DNA of 64,000 bases from positions 640,328 to 704,327 of the forward strand of contig NW_006500351.1 of assembly GCF_000471905.2 (NCBI RefSeq), read 5' to 3'. A program made the position numbers and the translations under genes. Each line of letters begins with the position of its first letter. Position 1 is the stretch's first letter. This document shows, in pieces, positions 1-10,600 of this stretch. The DNA is from Amborella trichopoda (Eukaryota > Streptophyta > Magnoliopsida > Amborellales > Amborellaceae). The notes under the pieces are model-generated. The model did no database searches. It worked only from the letters and a program-made list of their open reading frames with translations, and was not told the origin of the DNA.

Positions 1-1310
1 ATCTAATACTACTACTGTCTCTGTCCACCATAGATATAACTCTCTCTCTCTCTACTAGGATAAAGTAAAAACTCTTGCCTTCTTAGCACCTTTTTCCTCA
101 TTATAGAAAAAAGGAAATATATCTATAGTAAAAAATATAAGCATAATTCTCTACCTTATCAAACACCTAATATCCATCAAAAAATAATCTAAACATAATT
201 TACATAGAACTTATAAGCAATGTAAAGCAAATAAAGAGATGACTTGTGACAAGATGCATTTTTTATGGCCTTGGATTCTTTTTTTCTTCATGTCCATACA
301 TCTCCAAGTTTGAAATGATTAATTATAGAGTTCTCCAACACCGTAACACTATTACGTTTTTTTATAAGGTGCATCTTACTTCAATAGTATAAAGCAGGTT
401 TGAAAACTTAGCGAGTTGGCATGGAATCGGCTAATTTGACTTGGTAATCGGTAATCCCATGCCGATTCTAGCATAAAACGTGGAACTGGGCGATCTTAGA
501 GGGGAACCGACGATTGTTTCGGAATTGTTACAGTTACAAGCTAAAGCCCGTAAGTTTACAGCCTTTTCACGAAAATCAAGCTTTTTTTTTCACATCCATA
601 ATCTAGTTATTATTTTTTCTTGTTTTTATTTTTCAGTAAAAAAGTTAAAGTTTTAAAAACTAAACTGCCCTTCCACCCCTTTACCCTACATGTTAAAACT
701 CTTTCTTTCTCTCTCTATCCGTTTGATATCAAGCCCTCTGTCTCTACCCACATGATATAACTCTCTCTCTTTCTCTATTGGATAAAAGTTAAAAACTCTT
801 GCCTTCTTAGCACCTTTTTCCTCATTATAGAAAAAAGGAAATATATTCTATAATAAAAAATATAAGCATAATTCTCTACCTTATCAAACACCTAATTATC
901 CACCAAAAAATAATCCAAACATAATTTACATAGAACTTATAAGCAATGTAAAGCAAATCAAAAGATGACTTGTGACAAGATGCATTTTTTATGGCCTTGG
1001 ATTCTTTTTTTCTTCATGTCCATACATCTCCAAGTTTGAAATGATTAATTATAGAGTTCTCCAACACCGTAACACTATTACGTTTTTTTATAAGGTGCAT
1101 CTTACTTCAATAGTATAAAGCAGGTTTGAAAACTCAGCGAGTTGGCATGGAATCGGCTAATTTGACTTGGGAATCGGTAATCCCATGCCGATTCTAGCAT
1201 AAAACGTGGAACTGGGCGATCTTAGAGGGGAATCGACGATTGATTCGGAATTGCTACAGTTACAAGCTAAAGCCCGTGAGTTTACAGCCTTTTCACGAAA
1301 ATCAAGCTTT
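1..1310. repeat. Tandem duplication, unit about 720 bp
   Basis: Bases 37-590 recur at 757-1310 with few differences, giving a repeat period of about 720 bp. The left copy probably begins before the window. Each copy contains AT-rich flank, the octamer GTATAAAG (387-394 and 1113-1120) and the first 190 or so bases of the hAT-type element described next. The duplication therefore seems to have occurred after that element inserted, copying its left end and target site together. No coding sequence is seen in either copy. Confidence 0.85.
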
Positions 1311-2494
1311 TTTTTTCCACCAAAACACTGTAAAAATCCGTCTTTTTTTGCTCAATAATGGAGGGGAATATGTTTTTAAGTTTATAAAATTTGGGTTTTT
1401 TTTAGCGGATTAGGGTTTTCTGTCGAAACTCGATTTTTGTGGCTGTTCTTCATCAATTTGATCCATGGGAAAACAAGCTTTCATCAAATTCAGGTACAGT
1501 GATGTGCTGTTTTATATTTTAATTTTACTCTTTTTTTTGGAGCTCGTTTTCTTCCCCTTTTCTTCATCAATTTGATAAAAAAAATAAATTAATTTTACGA
1601 ATTCTTTTTTAGCATGGCTTTTTTCGTATTTCTTTTTGCTATTGGGAGTTCATGTATTCACAAAATGCCATACTGGCAGTAACAAACTTGTATACATATA
1701 CATTATTAGTATTTAGCTGTATTTTGTGTTTATCACTTTTTTCTTATATGTGGTGGATATACTTGTATGAGAATTTTAATATTCTAAATGTTGAAGAACC
1801 GAATGAAGAATCTCAAGATAAATTAGTTTTACTTGATCATTTATATATTCTGATTGACAGGTGAAGGGGGAGCCAAATATATTATATATTTGCTCCAGAT
1901 ATTATAAAGCTCTGGAACTGATATTTAGAGCCATTGAGTACACCTCAGTGATTGACATATGGTCAACTAGTTGTGTTTTGGCTGAACTCTTGCTTGGACA
2001 GGTAAATTTTTATTATTGATTTCATTATGCTTATGACACTACTTTAATAATCATATATGATAAAATTGTATGGTTGCTAATTTATGGACAATGAACTTTG
2101 ATAGCTTTGTCTTTCATTTTGGTATTAGGTCATATTTTACGAATTGTAAGCTTTATTGTAGTCCATGTATGACTATATACTTCATTCATGATAATTCTAT
2201 GCTTTTCCTTTTGTGTGATGTAAATTTAATGGTTAACAATAGTTCATACAGGGAAAAAACATCTCAATATTACCATATTGATGCAAAAAATTGAAAGTTA
2301 TTAATGTATAACTCTCATTTCATATTAGATTCCTAAAAAACAACATTTATAATATTTTTGATATTTTTTTTGGATTTTTTTAAGGCTGAATTCGACTGAT
2401 TCGGTTGATTCCCATTCTGAATCACCAATTCACCAATTCAGATGGGTTTTTTGGGTGCTCGATCCGAAGCATCAATCCGTTTTTTAAACCATTG
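1121..2494 (+). mobile_element. Non-autonomous hAT-type element enclosing a GSK3 exon
   Basis: The sequence starts CAGGTTTGAAAACT and ends CCGTTTTTTAAACCATTG. It is flanked on both sides by the same octamer GTATAAAG (1113-1120 and 2495-2502). An 8-bp target duplication and a CATTG end (complement of the YARNG hAT consensus) point to the hAT superfamily. Subterminal regions are rich in GAATCGG/CGATTCC motifs on both sides. No transposase is present. The interior looks like acquired host DNA: a gene-like 5' leader around 1,400-1,490 and a kinase exon at 1,861-2,001. The tandem duplication gives a second left end at 395, so the original left end could be 395 or 1121. Confidence 0.65.
1861..2001 (+). 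pseudogene. Orphan exon of a SHAGGY-like (GSK3) kinase
   Basis: The 141 bp reads as 47 codons and matches the exon that follows the GSK3 activation loop: VKGEPNI at the start, then YICSRYY, ELIF, EYT, IDIWST and LAELLLGQ at the end. It is preceded by TTGACAG and followed by GGTAAAT, so both splice sites survive. Conserved residues are changed: the APE proline is leucine (KALEL for RAPEL), FGAT reads FRAI, and the glycine of DIWSTGC is serine. Neighbouring GSK3 exons were not found on either side. It is a non-functional single-exon fragment inside the hAT-type element. Confidence 0.85.
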
Positions 2495-2502
2495 GTATAA
2501 AG

Positions 2503-3024
2503 GTTGCAACTTTATATAAACATGTTTGTTATTGCATAGGGTAGGGTTGATGTATGTTTTAGGGTATCCACTAGGTGTCCATCCGCCCAAAACCCGTGGT
2601 TGAGGATTCAAAACGTTATAGATTTGTCATCTTGTCCATTGCATTCATAATCTAGAAAATGAATTTTGAGCCCTAAATTCAAAATTGAATGATTTGAAGT
2701 TAAAATGAAATTGTAGTAATTTAATATGTATTTCGAGTCCCAGACGCTTGAAACCGGAGGGCACCATCAATCATGGGACTCAAAAAGGCTTTTATGTCTA
2801 AAAGATTGTGAAACATTGGGCACATTTGGTTTGAGGGAAGTCTCCTTTCAAAATAGAGGTTTCCATGGACCAAGCCGCTAATCATGTTTGATTAATGAGA
2901 AAGCGGAGCCCCAAAATTGTGTAAGCATTTGTAACCTCGGCTACCGCCATATTAAATTCCGGTTTTTCACGGGAAAATGGTTTCATAAAATAAATCTCTT
3001 GGATATCTCTCTCGACCCACATCA
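2503..3024. other. No recognisable feature
   Basis: AT-rich spacer between two hAT-type elements. I see no gene, repeat or conserved motif here. Confidence 0.5.
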
Positions 3025-3780
3025 TAGGGGTATAAATGGGTCGGACCCATACCCGACCGATTGGCTTGGGTTTGGAAGGTTTTTGGGCCAAATTCTTGAA
3101 AAAGTAGTGTATATGTTTTAGAAAAAATATCTTTATATTTTCTATTTTTATGTTTTATTTCACAATAAACCCAAGGTTTTAAAAGATATATTAGAACGTA
3201 AAAATTGTAGATTTTATTTTTTTTAATCCCTTGAACTAATTTAAACTCATTTTTTTAGGTCAAACAAATCTAAAAAAACACACATGTTTTAAAACTTCTA
3301 CAGAGAGAGAAGGGCTTCATGGAGATGAGAGGTTACCGAGATGAGAGAGGGAGGTGCTTGGAGAAACACGAGAAGAGAGAGTAAGAGATGCATGAAGAGA
3401 GAGAAAGAGAGAAGTTTGAGATATATTTTTAAGGGAAAAAATATTGGGTTTAAAAAAAACATGTCTTTCTCACATTAGTTTAGGTTAAAAAATGAGTTTA
3501 AAGTGGATGATATCTTTGAAACCTTGAGTTTATCGAGAAATGAAAAATATGAGATAGGAACTTTAGTTTTTAATAAATACAAATTACAAGTTTAAATCTA
3601 AAAAATAACTGGTTAGCGGGCCCATACCCAACCTGATTCTAGAGTAGAATTGGCTCAACCCAACGCCACCCAACACTCATACATCAGGATCCTCCTAACC
3701 CGTTGAGTCAATCAACTAAACCCAGCCCAAGTCCTGGTTGACCCATGCGGTCCGCTAGTTTACCCGAATTGACAGCCCCA
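3025..3780. mobile_element. Probable hAT MITE with degenerate ends
   Basis: The left end TAGGGGTATAAATGGG and the right end GAATTGACAGCCCCA form imperfect inverted repeats of a type common at plant hAT ends (TAGGG...CCCTA). Both arms carry GGACCCAT/ATGGGTC-rich subterminal sequence. The centre (3,120-3,600) is AT-rich with a GAGAGA stretch and no coding capacity. A clean 8-bp target duplication was not found. Confidence 0.45.
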
Positions 3781-3785
3781 CACAA

Positions 3786-4477
3786 AGCAAACGTGTTCAA
3801 AAGCAAAAGCGCCTGGGACCCACTAATTCAGGTTTGGTTTGGCATTGTGTGCGCACTGCTTGTTACATCCTTGTTCGAGGTACTACGTAAACTTAAATTT
3901 AGAAAACTAATGCAGGCCCACTCTCGTATTTGAGAAATCCCAAAAATATCTCCTACTTCTTTGGGATTATACTATCTATTTACTCCTTTGGGAGTATACT
4001 ATCTATTTACCCTAGCAAAATACATATTAGGATGCCTTTTAGATTTCAAATTTTGGGGATGTAATTTTTAGAACGCATAGAATAATCTCCGTAAAAAAAA
4101 AAAAGAAAAAAAATTAGAAATAAATTCATTATGTATTATAAAAAACTAATGCCTCAAGATTAAATAAAGATCCTCCAATTTTTTAAGGGCCAGATCTAAT
4201 ACCAAAAAAATTGAAAATTAAAAAATTTTATTTTGAAAATAAGTATCTAATGATTTTTATATGGTTTGTAGACCAAAAACAATTAACCTAGCTTATGAAC
4301 GAGGGCGTAGATGGGCAATATGATCCTGCAGAAGCACAGTATATGCGTGATTCTAAATACCCCACCTCCCTTCGTTTCTTCTTCTCCCTAATCCAAAGAC
4401 AAAGTCAACGGCCGCGGGCATTCCCACTCACCACAGACAACCTCCTCCCTCCAATTATTGGTTTAAAACCACCGAAC
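3786..4477 (+). promoter_or_regulatory. 5' flank of CBL10, presumed promoter
   Basis: Non-coding DNA directly upstream of the CBL10 leader. It holds a 28-bp tandem duplication around 3,955-4,015 and no clear gene. A TATA-like stretch (TTCTAAATACC) lies near 4,350. Promoter status rests only on position. Confidence 0.3.
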
Positions 4478-4594
4478 CTCTCTCTCTCTCTTCTGAGCCC
4501 GAACCTACTCTCTCTCCTCCTACGTACCTCGACCTCTCTCTCTCTCTCTCTAAGACTCAACTCTCTCTCTCTCTCTCTCTCTCTTCTTTCTCTA
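4478..4594 (+). repeat. CT microsatellite in CBL10 leader
   Basis: Broken CT repeats run just upstream of the first candidate start codons. Pyrimidine tracts of this kind (Y patches) are common in plant core promoters and 5' UTRs, so this probably marks the transcription start region of CBL10. Confidence 0.6.
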
Positions 4595-4618
4595 TGCTAA
4601 CTCCTGATTAGAAGCTCG

Positions 4619-4678
4619 ATGAGTGTTCTTGAGATGAACAGCTCCGGTACGGCTCCATGGCCACTGCGGCTTCTTTAG
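4619..4678 (+). promoter_or_regulatory. Upstream ORF in CBL10 leader
   Basis: An ATG at 4619 opens a 19-codon frame that stops with TAG at 4676-4678 and contains a second in-frame ATG at 4634. It overlaps the first candidate CBL10 start (4657) in another frame, so it would lower initiation there if the mRNA begins upstream. Confidence 0.35.
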
Positions 4679-4689
4679 CTGATCAAATC
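4657..4689 (+). CDS. CBL10: CBL10 exon 1 (possible coding start)
   Basis: Eleven codons from ATG 4657 to a good donor (CAAATC then GTATGT), in phase 0 with exon 2. The region upstream of SLTLSE in other CBL10 proteins is about this long, which favours this start. The base at -3 is T, a weak context, and an overlapping upstream ORF argues the other way. It may instead be untranslated. Confidence 0.5.
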
Positions 4690-7600
4690 GTATGTTTTCT
4701 TCAGTTTCCTCTTTCTGTCTGATTTCTTTTTTTTGATGCGCTTTTTGGTGTGCTTTTCCTTTGTTTTTTCTCGTTGATTTACCTTATTGTTCTAATGAGA
4801 AGGAGATGCAGAGATCGGGGTCTCTAACGCTAAGCGAGAGGATTTTTGGGCTCTGTTTACCTCTGGTTGCCCTTCTCGATGCCTTGTTTGGTGTCCTAGT
4901 CTGTTGCTTTGAGGACAGGCCTCGGAAGCCACATCGTGGATACGGAGAGGTTATGGAACTGGCCAAGGACACACCTTGTAAATACCTTCATATTTCACCC
5001 TGTAAATTCCTTCATTTTTCATCCTTTTAAGTTTGACCCTGAAAGTTTTGATTTCCCTTTTGTAGTTGTATTTCTAAGCTTTCATGAGTGCTTGGTTCCA
5101 AATTATTTTGTGCTGAAACTTGATGTGAATTCCATTTTTATTGTGAGGATTTTGATAGAGTTGGGCTTGTGTCGTTTTAGTTCTCTTTACACTTGTATAA
5201 TCTTTTGCTGAAAGAATAGTACAAAGGAGCAATGTCTTAAAGGCGCTATGCCGCATATGGGGGTGACCGCCTAGATTTGTCACAGCCCATTGTTTCACAG
5301 CTATTTCCCTCGCAAACAATTTTAACGCACAATTCTATACTATCAACTCTTGAACAGATATCATATGCTGGATATCCTTGTCAAGAATGAAGCCACCATA
5401 ATTGCATTCTTCTTCTCAATATCCAAGTCTACATTAAAGAAATTTGGTTTCAAATAGTATCTAGCTGCAAGCCCAGGGCCTACGAAGCCCATTTTGTGTT
5501 TACAATCTTGATATTAGGATTCAAATGCTGTCATCGTCCCCCAATGCCGTGGGTCTCCCATTTGGTTTCCTCTAATGCATCATATATAGCAACCTTCATC
5601 TCACTGTCAACCAAGTGCAAAATTTTGACCAATGGTATGAATTATACACTTTGCCACTCCAAAAAATACTTTGACAAAACAATGTTACATACCCTCTTCT
5701 TTTTAGCCTGCTTCGACCACTTCCATTTAGACAAATCCTTTGAAGTGAATGTAGATCACAATTACTTTCTCTGATTAATTATGCTTTATAGAGTTAGGTA
5801 AGAGCAAAATCTCTCAATTCCTGGCCTCACATATCCCTATGTCGGTGAACTTCCATGCCATGCTAAGACCTAACGGTAATGGTGCAACTGTAGAGGAACA
5901 TTGTCATAGCCTGAACTTTATCAAGTGTTCCCTTTTCCCTTGGCATTTCACCAATAGCCCACTGCATGAGGTCATGCAGTCTGTTGTGCATGTTTGTCCA
6001 AAACATGAGGCCACTTTTGGTGCAATAACTTAGTGGTTGGCATATTGGTTGCAGCCATGTCTGTTACCACTTGTATCACATGCTCCTTTTCAGCCTCCTC
6101 TATACAATTATTGATCCAAGAAAAGATTATGCATTGTGGCATCCATATAAGTATCATTATGCCCTAAGAAACATTGTCACCAAAGGACAATTCACCATCA
6201 AATTCATTATACTCTTGCTCCTCTTATCACCCCATGAATATGTTATGATTGAACCCCATATTTCATGGGTTTCAAAAGTTAGAATGGGCCTTCAACTTGC
6301 CAAGGGTTCCATTCCGATTTGCTGGGTCCACCTCGGGTGATTCACGAGTCACACCAAGTTATGTTTAAGAAAAAGTTCAAAAAATACTAGACAATTATGA
6401 GACTTAGGAGATTCCAGTGTTTTTTGGTTTGTTATTGCTAGCCTCCTAATTGATGTGATTTTGGAAATTCCTGAGTCCAACACGTGATTTTTTTCTTTCT
6501 TTATTAGTATTTGACTATATTACTAAAATATTGAAGGTACATGGCAAAAACATCACCCACATGTTTGGAGCTCTATAGAAAAATGGGTAGATAAACACCC
6601 AACATAGCCCTACTGTCAAAGAGGCCATTGAGGCCCTATGTATTTAAACAACATGGATCTTGTATAAAAAAGCAAAAATAAAATGAACACAAAGAAGGAA
6701 CACAAGGATTTCCTTGAGGCCCTATACATGTGATTCAGTGATTTCCAACACACTATTTTTGAATCAGTGATTGCATTCATGCATGCATGTGGGTCTTAAA
6801 TTGCCCTTTTGAGAGCTGCACCTCCTTTTTTCACCAAGTGCTTTCTAAGATCATAAGGGCTTGGGCCCTTCTGCTAGGTCCATTTTGGCCAAAAGTCTAC
6901 GACAATCGTATGGAGGTCTTTTAGGCCAGCAGCATTGAAAGCAACACACACTTGATATCTCCATTGAGCTATATATGAACATGCCTAGCATGTTCTTCTA
7001 TTTGAACATGTTCTCAATAGGAACTTGCCTTTTTCTTTTCTCCCTATCATGCACTGTGGTCTTCGGGTTGGGGGTAAGAGGGCATCCATAGCCCTCTTCA
7101 CACGAGGCTTCATAAACCCAATTTATCGACTCTTACTACCTCGAGGAGAGCCTACTTCGGTCTTTCCATCATCAAACACATTAACTCTTGCCTTCTACTC
7201 TATCTGCTTGCCTTCCTAGCACCTTTTCCCTTTTTTCGGCAGTCAAACCCCTTTGATACTGACAAGGTGGCTTTTAAATCTAATCCCCCCCATTTGTATA
7301 TTGTTTATGATAATTGGACCTAACTTTATGTAGATCATTTTTATCCGAGCAATAACAATATTTCCAACCCGGATCTCCATTCCTATAAACTCAAAAGAAA
7401 ACGTACCGAAGGATTTGGAATACATATCTAGGGATGAGGTAGCGAGAAAAGATATGGGGATTTCACTGAGGGCATGGCCCTTAATAAAGCAGAATGTCAG
7501 ACCATGATTCGTGTAGTTGGGAAAAGGCTTTGAGGATGATTTTTTTTTTTTTTGGGGGGGGGGAGTTGGCAGGGGAATGACCATTTTGGTCATGGCCTAG

Positions 7601-10600
7601 GAGAATTTTCTGCCATCAACCAGGCCGTCCGAGGCTGGTGCCTCAGCTGAAGCGCTTGCTTAGGATTTGGGCTGCTAAGGGCGCCTGCATCATCCTAGTG
7701 AGGTGCCTAGGTACCTGCCCCACCTCAAGGTTTTGCCTTGGCGTGCAAGGCAGTTGTGTTTTAAAACCACTCGAAGGAGAGATATTTGGGACTTTTATAG
7801 GGAGGTTTGTGAAAAAAGCACAATGTGGACGATAATTATTTGTTTTGTTCTTTTTTTCTTATGGATTGATTTCTGCTATCTAATTTGAAGATGCCTTTTG
7901 GGTTTGATTGGATGTCTTCCAGTTAGCATCAATGAAGTGGAGGCATTGTATGAGCTATTTAAGAAATTGAGCTGCTCACTCGTTGATGATGGCCTTATAC
8001 ACAAGGTAGATATCCTTGATTCCATTGCTTTGACCGCCATGGGTTTGCTTATCGAAGTTAGCTTGATACTTCTTTCCTTTGTTAATTTCTTCTTTGAGTC
8101 TTGTATCTTGTGCATTTGTATCTGATGCATTCCATTTTGAAGTACATAAATTCATGGAAGAGTTAACAGTAATGCCATCCCAAATTTTGTTTGGATCTCC
8201 CCCACTGCTCCAAGATCAAAGTCATACAAAAAATCGTATTTTCTCAAAATTGCCACAAAAGCTATTACTGGGATAATAGATTGCTAATAGATTGAAAGCC
8301 TGTCTTGTGCTATCAAAATATTTTCTGTTTACTGCGAATGCCCATTTTTCTATTGAAATTTTGAAAGAGAGATTGAGCACTAGTTTTCTGATTCTCGTTT
8401 GCTGATTCTATGAAAAATGTGTTCTATGTAGGAAATTCATGGGGCTTTGCTTTGCTGTAGCATTTCTATTCTTTGATAACTTATGCTTTGTTGTTCTATA
8501 ATGTGCACTCTTTCTTATTAATTCAAGGTTAACATTATAAAAAAAATAAAAAATTATGCTCTTTTGTAATTGAAGTATAGAAGTACCCAGCCTATCAGGT
8601 TGGTTACCAGATATTATGATTACTGCTGTTAACCAGAAATGTTACGGTTACCGCTGTTAACCAGAAATGTGAGTCTAGGACTATAACTCGCCTTTATATT
8701 TCTAGAAAAATGCATAACGTTTCTTTTTTACATGTGTTTTAACTGTGGAAGTGAATATTTCAAGTTGCATGCGAAAATGGAAACTTGGATTGCTTAGAAG
8801 ATGATCTTATTGTTTTTGCCTGAATTTCCAATCTTAGTGCTAATAGTTTATATTATACTTTTTAACTGAAACTTTAGATTTTCAGGAGGAGCTTCAACTA
8901 GCACTGTTCAAGACTCCATCAGGCGAGAATCTTTTTGTCGATAGAGTAAGTTTATTTCAAACATGGTGCTGCTTTTCCATTTCTATTTTCTTTTGTTTTA
9001 TGCTAGCTCACTGGCGCTCATCAGTCAATCAGCCTGAAATAAAGGTTGTGAACTTCAGTTGCTTATGCCAAATCTTTTTTCTTTGATAATTTACTTTCAC
9101 CATATCAATACTCAAAATTGGTATATCGTTTGAATCGTGTTATTATATCATGTTTGCAAATGTTCAAAACCGTCTATTAGGACCATAGCTTGCAAAAGGA
9201 ATATCGTCAGTGTTACATGGACATCGACAGGAGTGTCGGTGTCTACAAGTGTCAAAGTGTTATGTTTTGACCTAAAAAATGAGTACAGATTGATACATCT
9301 ATATGCTTTTTAATAAATAAATTATGTATTTTGTATAAAATAATGTATTTTGCTTAACATATAATATTATTTCTTAATTTATGACAACGATTGTGTGAAT
9401 GGAGAGGTGGTGGTGCTCATGGCCTAGAACTCACTCCAAGGTGGTAGGAGTTCAAATCTTGATGTGAGCATTTTTTAACAACTAACAAGAGATTATATCA
9501 TTATGTAGTTTTGCTTTTCCCTACAGACTAGCAGCGATGGTTTGATGGTATGATGATGATGAATAATATTGTCCTGCATCAAACCTTCATTAATAAATAA
9601 AATAATTAATCTTAACCTTATTGACGGGGGAAGAGGCAAGTTCTGAATGGTGCAGTAATAGAACAAGAAGACATTGATTTCATAATAAAAAAACTGAAAT
9701 TAGCAATTACTTACAACCTTGACACGACCATATATGTCCATGTCGATAGGGGCTTTCTTGGTTTCTTGTCGAGCTGTACAGGAATTGTAGTCAGACTGAA
9801 GAGATAGGCAAATGAATGTATTTTCAAAGTGTCATTCTATCCTCATTAATAAAGTATAAGATGCTTCTACAAGGTGATCCCCGAACCACATTATTTTTCA
9901 CTATGGACCAGAAGCATTTAACTTATTATAGACCAGATTGCTGGATGGATCTAACGAGAGGGCTTAATGGTAAATCAATGGGACAAGCTCATAACTCGTG
10001 CCAGTTGCACATGAAACATTGATGCATATGGGACAACCATACAGCAGGCAGAAAACTTCAGGCTCATTTGAAGGTGGTTTAAATTTGGTACAGCAACCAG
10101 ATGTAAGGTTCAATCATGGAAAGGATCAACATGCAAGGTGTTTTGCTGGCATATTTGGCAGATAGCTTTAGATTGCAGGAGTGATGAGCTCACCAAGGAA
10201 AGATTTGGTCTTCCTCTATATAGTGGCAAACCCAAAGAAGAGTCTTTGGAACATGATCAGTGAGCACTAAAAATTGAAAGCTGCTAGATCCATCAATTTT
10301 ATCCTTCATTGTGAAGGTCACAGACTCAAGTTGATAACCTACAACATCCTAGTATTCCTTACACTGCCGTTCCAGGTTCTTATAAGGGTTCCAGATGAAC
10401 TCAAGATCCAGAGAGAGTTCTTCTAGAAAAGCACTAACAATGGTTATCAAAGGACATACATGCACTAAAATGGTTTGCCGGTCTGATTATCATGTGACTG
10501 CTTACCAATAGACTCCTAATTGGGAAACTGGTATTTGAGGTTTGTTGTAGAGCAGGTACCTAATGATATATAAACTATTTCTATCAAATTACAGTCTATC

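Larger units (their letters stand above)
5230..7771 (-). mobile_element. Decayed autonomous-type hAT transposon in CBL10 intron 2
   Basis: Left end CAATGTCTTAAAGG; right end GTTTTAAAACCACT, whose complement pairs with the left (A[AG]TG then TTTAAAA). Flanking octamers CAAAGGAG (5222-5229) and CGAAGGAG (7772-7779) match 7 of 8 and serve as target duplication. GC-rich subterminal blocks (5,240-5,275; 7,625-7,755) resemble those of the other hAT elements here. The coding strand is opposite to CBL10: a BED finger lies near 7,240-7,390 and DUF659-type transposase remnants at 5,300-6,160, with many stops and frameshifts. It fills almost the whole 2.9-kb intron. Confidence 0.75.

Noticed and set aside
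1652-1864. A 70-codon frame just upstream of the kinase exon
   Set aside because: It does not resemble any GSK3 exon and runs into the splice acceptor; probably captured intron.
4295-4600. A 101-codon open frame rich in Leu and Ser
   Set aside because: It is produced by the CT microsatellite of the CBL10 leader and has no homology-like pattern.
7545-7562. T-run followed by G-run as a regulatory or quadruplex site
   Set aside because: A single G-run is not enough for a quadruplex, and such homopolymers are prone to sequencing error.
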